A DNA stretch of 25,652 nt from JBKPRX01 sp046734795 (GTDB lineage: Bacteria > Actinomycetota > Thermoleophilia > Gaiellales > Gaiellaceae). The notes under the pieces are model-generated. The model was given only the letters and a program-made list of their open reading frames with translations, did not search any database and had not been told where the DNA came from. This document shows positions 22,698 through 25,652 of this stretch, one piece after another. The DNA is taken from assembly GCA_046734795.1 (NCBI GenBank), contig JBKPRX010000023.1, positions 1-25,652 of the forward strand, written 5' to 3'. Position 1 is the stretch's first letter. Each line of letters opens with the position of its first letter. The position numbers were made by a program, and so were the translations under genes.

Positions 22698-22733
22698 GGA
22701 GGTGAGGAACGGTTTCGCCCCTGCTTGCCAGGT

Positions 22734-24620
22734 CTAGAGAGTAGCAAGGCGTTCTCGCAGCTCCGCAAGGCTCGCCGTGGACTGCTGCCCGCCCCGCTCC
22801 CGGATCGCGAGCGCCTCCTCGGACTCTCGGTCGCCGTACACGATCGTGATCGGGATCTTCTCGACTTCCGCGTTCCGAATCCGCTTGCCGACGGTCTCGT
22901 CGGACTCGTCGACCTCGACGCGATGCTCAGCGAGCTTCGCCGCGATTGCGTGTGCGCCCTCGCGATGCGACTCACCCACGGGAACGATTCTGATCTGCAC
23001 GGGCGCAAGCCAGAACGGAAACGCGCCTGCGTAGTGCTCGGTGAGGATGCCGATGAAGCGCTCGAGCGATCCGAACAGCGCGCGGTGGATCACGAGCACC
23101 GGATGCTCTGCGTTGTCGGGCCCCATGTAGGTCAGCCCGAAACGCGCCGGCATCTGCCGGTCGAGCTGGATCGTGCCGAGCTGCCAGGAGCGGCCGAGCG
23201 CGTCGCTCACGTGGAGGTCGATCTTCGGTCCGTAGAACGATCCTTCGCCTGCGCCGACGACGTAGTCGATCTCGTTTCTCTCGAGCGCGCCGCGGATCTG
23301 CGCTTCGGCGACGTCCCATTCCTCTTCGGAGCCGAGCTTGTCGTCCGGGCGGGTCGAGAACTCCGCCCGAGGCTCGAGTCCGAAGAGCCCGTAGAGGTAG
23401 CGCAGGTAGTCGATGCACGCGTCGAGCTCGTCCGGGATCTGCTCCTCTGTGCAGAAGATGTGCGCGTCGTCCTGCGTCACCTTGCGCACGCGCGTGAGCC
23501 CGTGCAACGCGCCGGCGAGTTCGTTGCGATGCAACGGCGCGGCCTCGGCGAACCGCATCGGGAGCTCTCGGTACGAGCGCAGGCTGTTCGCGAACAACCA
23601 CATGTGCCCGGGGCAGTTCATCGGCTTGATGCTGAGGAAGCGGTCGCCCTCCGGGATCAGGAACATGCTCTCGCGGAACTTCTCCCAGTGGCCGGAGATC
23701 TCCCAGAGCCGTTGCTCGTAGACGAGCGGCGTCTGCACCTCGACGTAGCCGCGCTTTGCGTTCTCGCGCCGGCGCACCGCTTCGAGCTCGTTCCAGATCA
23801 CCATCCCCTTGGGATGCCAGAACGGCGAACCCGGCGAGATGTCGTCGAGGTGGAAGAGATCGAGCTCCGTGCCGAGCCTTCGATGATCGCGACGCTGCGC
23901 CTCGGCGATGCGCTCCAGGTGTGCGGCGAGATCTTTCGGGTCGTAGAACGCGGTGCCGTAGATGCGCGTCAGCTGCGTGTTCTGCGCGTCGCCGCGCCAG
24001 TACGCGCCGGCGAGGCCGGTGAGCTTGACGGCCTTGATCGGCTTCGAGTTCTGAAGGTGCGGACCGCGGCAGAGGTCGGTGAACTCACCCTGCGTGTAGA
24101 GCGAGATGTCGCCCTCGGCGGTGTCGACGAGCTCGACCTTGTACGGCTCGTCCTCTTGCTCGAACCGAGCCTTCGCCTCCTCGCGCGAAAGCTCGCTGCG
24201 CGACCACTCGCGGCCTTCTTGCAGCTCGCGCTCGATTTCGGCCTCGATCCGCGCGAGATCCTCCTCGTGGATCGGCTCGGGGAACTCGAAGTCGTAGTAG
24301 AAGCCGGTGTCGATCGGCGGCCCGATCGCGATCTTCACTCCGGGATAGAGACGACGGACCGCCTCGGCGAGCAGGTGCGCCGTCGAGTGGCGCAGCACTG
24401 CGAGCGCATCCGGATCGTCTTTGTCGCGGGTCGTCAGGATCTGGATCGGCCCGCCGTCCTCGAGCGGGAGACGCAGGTCTTGCACGCGGCCGTTCGTCCG
24501 CACGAGGACCGCTTGCTCGGCGAGCTTCGGCCCGATCGCGCGCGCGGCGTCGAGACCGGTCGCGCCGTCGGGAAGTTCGAGCTCTTTGCCATCGGGAAGG
24601 ACGACCTTCATGGAAGCCAA
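22734..24620 (-). CDS. thrS: Threonyl-tRNA synthetase
   Basis: 628 residues from TTG 24620, preferred because GAGGG lies 9 nt upstream; ATG 24611 (three residues shorter) is the alternative. Charges tRNA(Thr) and edits Ser-tRNA. TGS domain 4-65 (KVVLPDGKELELPDGATG). Editing domain with HSTAHLLAEAV and the DLCRGPHL Cys/His pair. Class II core: zinc ligands in KPMNCPGHMW (Cys), QDDAHIF (His) and LVIHRALFGSLERF (His, motif 3); TRVRKVTQDDAHIF is motif 2. C-terminal anticodon-binding domain begins about residue 535 (FPFWLAPVQIRIVPV). Followed by infC, rpmI and rplT on the same strand, a common bacterial order. Confidence 0.97.
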   Translation of the reverse strand: MASMKVVLPDGKELELPDGATGLDAARAIGPKLAEQAVLVRTNGRVQDLRLPLEDGGPIQILTTRDKDDPDALAVLRHSTAHLLAEAVRRLYPGVKIAIGPPIDTGFYYDFEFPEPIHEEDLARIEAEIERELQEGREWSRSELSREEAKARFEQEDEPYKVELVDTAEGDISLYTQGEFTDLCRGPHLQNSKPIKAVKLTGLAGAYWRGDAQNTQLTRIYGTAFYDPKDLAAHLERIAEAQRRDHRRLGTELDLFHLDDISPGSPFWHPKGMVIWNELEAVRRRENAKRGYVEVQTPLVYEQRLWEISGHWEKFRESMFLIPEGDRFLSIKPMNCPGHMWLFANSLRSYRELPMRFAEAAPLHRNELAGALHGLTRVRKVTQDDAHIFCTEEQIPDELDACIDYLRYLYGLFGLEPRAEFSTRPDDKLGSEEEWDVAEAQIRGALERNEIDYVVGAGEGSFYGPKIDLHVSDALGRSWQLGTIQLDRQMPARFGLTYMGPDNAEHPVLVIHRALFGSLERFIGILTEHYAGAFPFWLAPVQIRIVPVGESHREGAHAIAAKLAEHRVEVDESDETVGKRIRNAEVEKIPITIVYGDRESEEALAIRERGGQQSTASLAELRERLATL

Positions 24621-24729
24621 GGATAAGCACCCTCGCGAGGACGACAGGAACGACGAGTTGGACGAGTCGCCGGTTCCGGATCCCGAACAGTCAAACGGCG
24701 ACGCGGAGGACGATCCAGAAGCGGACTAG
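24610..24729 (+). CDS. Possible small acidic protein
   Basis: A 39-codon reading frame from ATG 24610 to TAG 24729, with GAGCTC..GGAAGG-type purine bases ahead of it. The product is strongly acidic and hydrophilic (EDDRNDELDESPVPDPEQSN, DAEDDPEAD). It begins inside the thrS 5' end on the other strand and ends 4 bp inside the GNAT gene's tail. It fills the thrS upstream gap exactly, which may be chance. No family recognised; low confidence. Confidence 0.3.
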   Translation: MEAKDKHPREDDRNDELDESPVPDPEQSNGDAEDDPEAD

Positions 24730-25223
24730 GTCGCCTTCGCGCGCGTGTCGCGGAACTCCATCAACACCCATGACGAGAGATGGTGCTCGTCGGGCGGACG
24801 TTCCTCGACCGGCACGAAGCCCGCGCGACGCCACGCGCGTAGCGCGCGCTCGTTCCACAGGTACGGGTCCGCAGTGACGTAGGCCCAACGGCGGTCACGA
24901 CGGAGGTGCCGCGCAAGTGCGCGGCCCGCGTCGGGTCCGATCCCCTGGCCCCGAAAGCCGGGCGCAAGGAACATGTCGACGCCGCCGCCCTGATCCGTAT
25001 CGCTCTGCCACGCCTGGATGTAGCCGACGGGCGTCGCTTCCAGCTCGATGATGAACGCATCGACCTCCGAGCTCAGCAACCGGGTGACAAGCTCTTCGCG
25101 CGTGAACGTCTCGTCATCCCAGTAGCGAATGACATCGGGATCGGCATGCCATTCGAGCAGCGTGTCGACGTCGTCTGGAACGACGACCGGCCGCAAGCTC
25201 GTCCGCACACCGTGAATCTCCAC
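24726..25223 (-). CDS. GNAT-family N-acetyltransferase
   Basis: 165 residues from GTG 25223, preceded by AAAAGGA about 13 nt upstream; GTG 25271 would add 16 residues but lacks a ribosome binding site. GNAT fold: RTSLRPVVVPDDVDTLLEWH, WDDETFTREELVTRLLS, AFIIELEATPVGYIQAWQ, then the acetyl-CoA pyrophosphate loop FLAPGFRGQGIGPDAGRALA and the YLWNERALRAWRRAGFVPVE helix. It resembles the RimJ/aminoglycoside 6'-acetyltransferase-like branch (as in VDMFLAPGFRGQGIG), but substrate is unknown. Its stop overlaps the small acidic frame tail-to-tail. Confidence 0.88.
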   Translation of the reverse strand: MEIHGVRTSLRPVVVPDDVDTLLEWHADPDVIRYWDDETFTREELVTRLLSSEVDAFIIELEATPVGYIQAWQSDTDQGGGVDMFLAPGFRGQGIGPDAGRALARHLRRDRRWAYVTADPYLWNERALRAWRRAGFVPVEERPPDEHHLSSWVLMEFRDTRAKAT

Positions 25224-25310
25224 GCGCGCATTCTGTTCCTTTTCGATCGTGCGTGAGTCGAGTACTTGCACGGCCGTTCGCTCGACGCGAAGTGTCTGTG
25301 CATCGACCTC

Positions 25311-25329
25311 GTTTGCAGGTTGTGCAAAC
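25311..25329. repeat. Inverted repeat, possible operator
   Basis: GTTTGC-AGGTTGT-GCAAAC, perfect 6-bp arms with a 7-nt spacer, about 90 bp upstream of the GNAT start. The spacing suits a dimeric repressor site; no regulator is identified. Confidence 0.4.
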
Positions 25330-25496
25330 AGGAGACGAACACACGCAACGAAATATCGACGCTGTCAGACAAGGCGGCTAACTTATGTTGATCGTTGCGC
25401 AAGTCGATAGTGCAGAACGCGCAAGTGACGCGCAGACACGTGAACACGTCAACGAGATCTACAAATAAGGCAGGCGCGAAAATTGCGCCGGCCGAC

Positions 25497-25549
25497 AAAG
25501 GAGGCGACGTCCGCATGCAGAAACGACCGATGCGGGCAGTAGCCTTTTT
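25497..25549 (+). terminator. Terminator-like structure in the leader of the 25613 gene
   Basis: AAAGG (25497-25501) can pair with CCTTT (25543-25547), enclosing a CCGCAT (25511-25516)/ATGCGG (25530-25535) stem, and the unit ends in TTTTT. It lies about 65 nt ahead of the downstream ATG. It could terminate a short upstream RNA or attenuate the gene. Confidence 0.4.
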
Positions 25550-25612
25550 CGCACGGCCGACGGCGTACGTGCAAAGCGCCGGAGGTCAACAACTCCGACC
25601 AGGAGGCAGTTG

Positions 25613-25652
25613 ATGGCGAGCAGAAGCTCGAAGTCGCGGAGCACGAGAAAGA
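25613..25652 (+). CDS. Start of an unidentified gene (cut by window)
   Basis: ATG 25613 follows a strong ribosome binding site, AGGAGG, 6 nt upstream (CCAGGAGGCAGTTGATG). The 13 visible codons read MASRSSKSRSTRK, a Ser/Arg/Lys-rich basic start. Too little is visible for any family call; a basic DNA- or membrane-associated protein is possible. Confidence 0.65.
   Translation, partial: MASRSSKSRSTRK

Larger units (their letters stand above)
25224..25612. other. 389-bp intergenic region with regulatory-looking repeats, no gene seen
   Basis: Lower in GC than the rest of the window. It separates the GNAT gene (minus) from a plus-strand gene at 25613, so it should carry both promoters. Visible: inverted repeat at 25311-25329; direct repeats GCGCAAGT at 25397-25404 and 25419-25426, 22 bp apart, about two helical turns; hairpin GGCGC-GAAAATT-GCGCC at 25473-25489; and a terminator-like structure at 25497-25549. 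No tRNA or known riboswitch recognised. Confidence 0.6.

Noticed and set aside
22652..22734. tRNA-like GATTCGAAGTTC near the thrS-infC gap
   Set aside because: No cloverleaf, acceptor stem or TPsiC arm could be drawn; it is better explained as a simple hairpin.
24621..24725. T-box leader upstream of thrS
   Set aside because: No T-box consensus, specifier loop or terminator/antiterminator was seen in the short upstream sequence.

Overview
This is a GC-rich, gene-dense bacterial chromosome segment. Gene content (a MeaB GTPase, actinobacterial holin-X and DUF3618 membrane proteins, an ECF sigma factor fused to a ZAS domain) and heavy use of GTG/TTG starts point to a high-GC actinobacterium, possibly a deep-branching lineage such as Thermoleophilia. 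The lineage is inferred from gene style, not from a marker search. No rRNA, tRNA, CRISPR array, prophage or insertion sequence was seen. Most of the window is core metabolism and translation.

Layout. (1) 1-3625, minus strand: a compact run of a small membrane protein, hisC-like aminotransferase, MFS transporter and meaB (running off the left edge). (2) 3694-5330: a sigma factor carrying its own anti-sigma-type zinc domain, followed by a strong terminator and a second perfect hairpin. (3) 5387-10923, minus: a 2-oxoacid (pyruvate or acetoin) dehydrogenase operon in the order E1alpha, E1beta, E2, VOC protein, decayed lipoprotein gene, E3. (4) 10948-13030, plus: an internally duplicated protein of unknown function and an amidase; the first is divergent from E1alpha across only 24 bp. 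(5) argR (minus), then a plus-strand cluster of four small membrane proteins (13575-14733). (6) A secreted double-cupredoxin protein (minus). (7) 15731-24620: a translation cluster on the minus strand in transcription order thrS, infC, rpmI, rplT, DUF2332, TrmH-type RNA methyltransferase, pheS, pheT, with one plus-strand methyltransferase lodged before pheS. (8) A GNAT acetyltransferase (minus), a long regulatory-looking gap, and the first codons of a plus-strand gene at the right edge.

Points that go beyond routine annotation: a perfectly symmetric 16-bp palindrome that places a TAGACT -10 element 7 nt from each of two divergent GTG codons, implying a bidirectional leaderless promoter; a DUF2332 gene whose conserved N-terminus can only be reached from a non-canonical CTG start overlapping the rplT stop; infC reading through most of rpmI in another frame; a dispersed palindromic repeat in two intergenic gaps; an ECF-ZAS fusion with a membrane segment; and a multiply frameshifted lipoprotein remnant inside the dehydrogenase operon. 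I did not find a convincing new multi-gene defence or mobile system.
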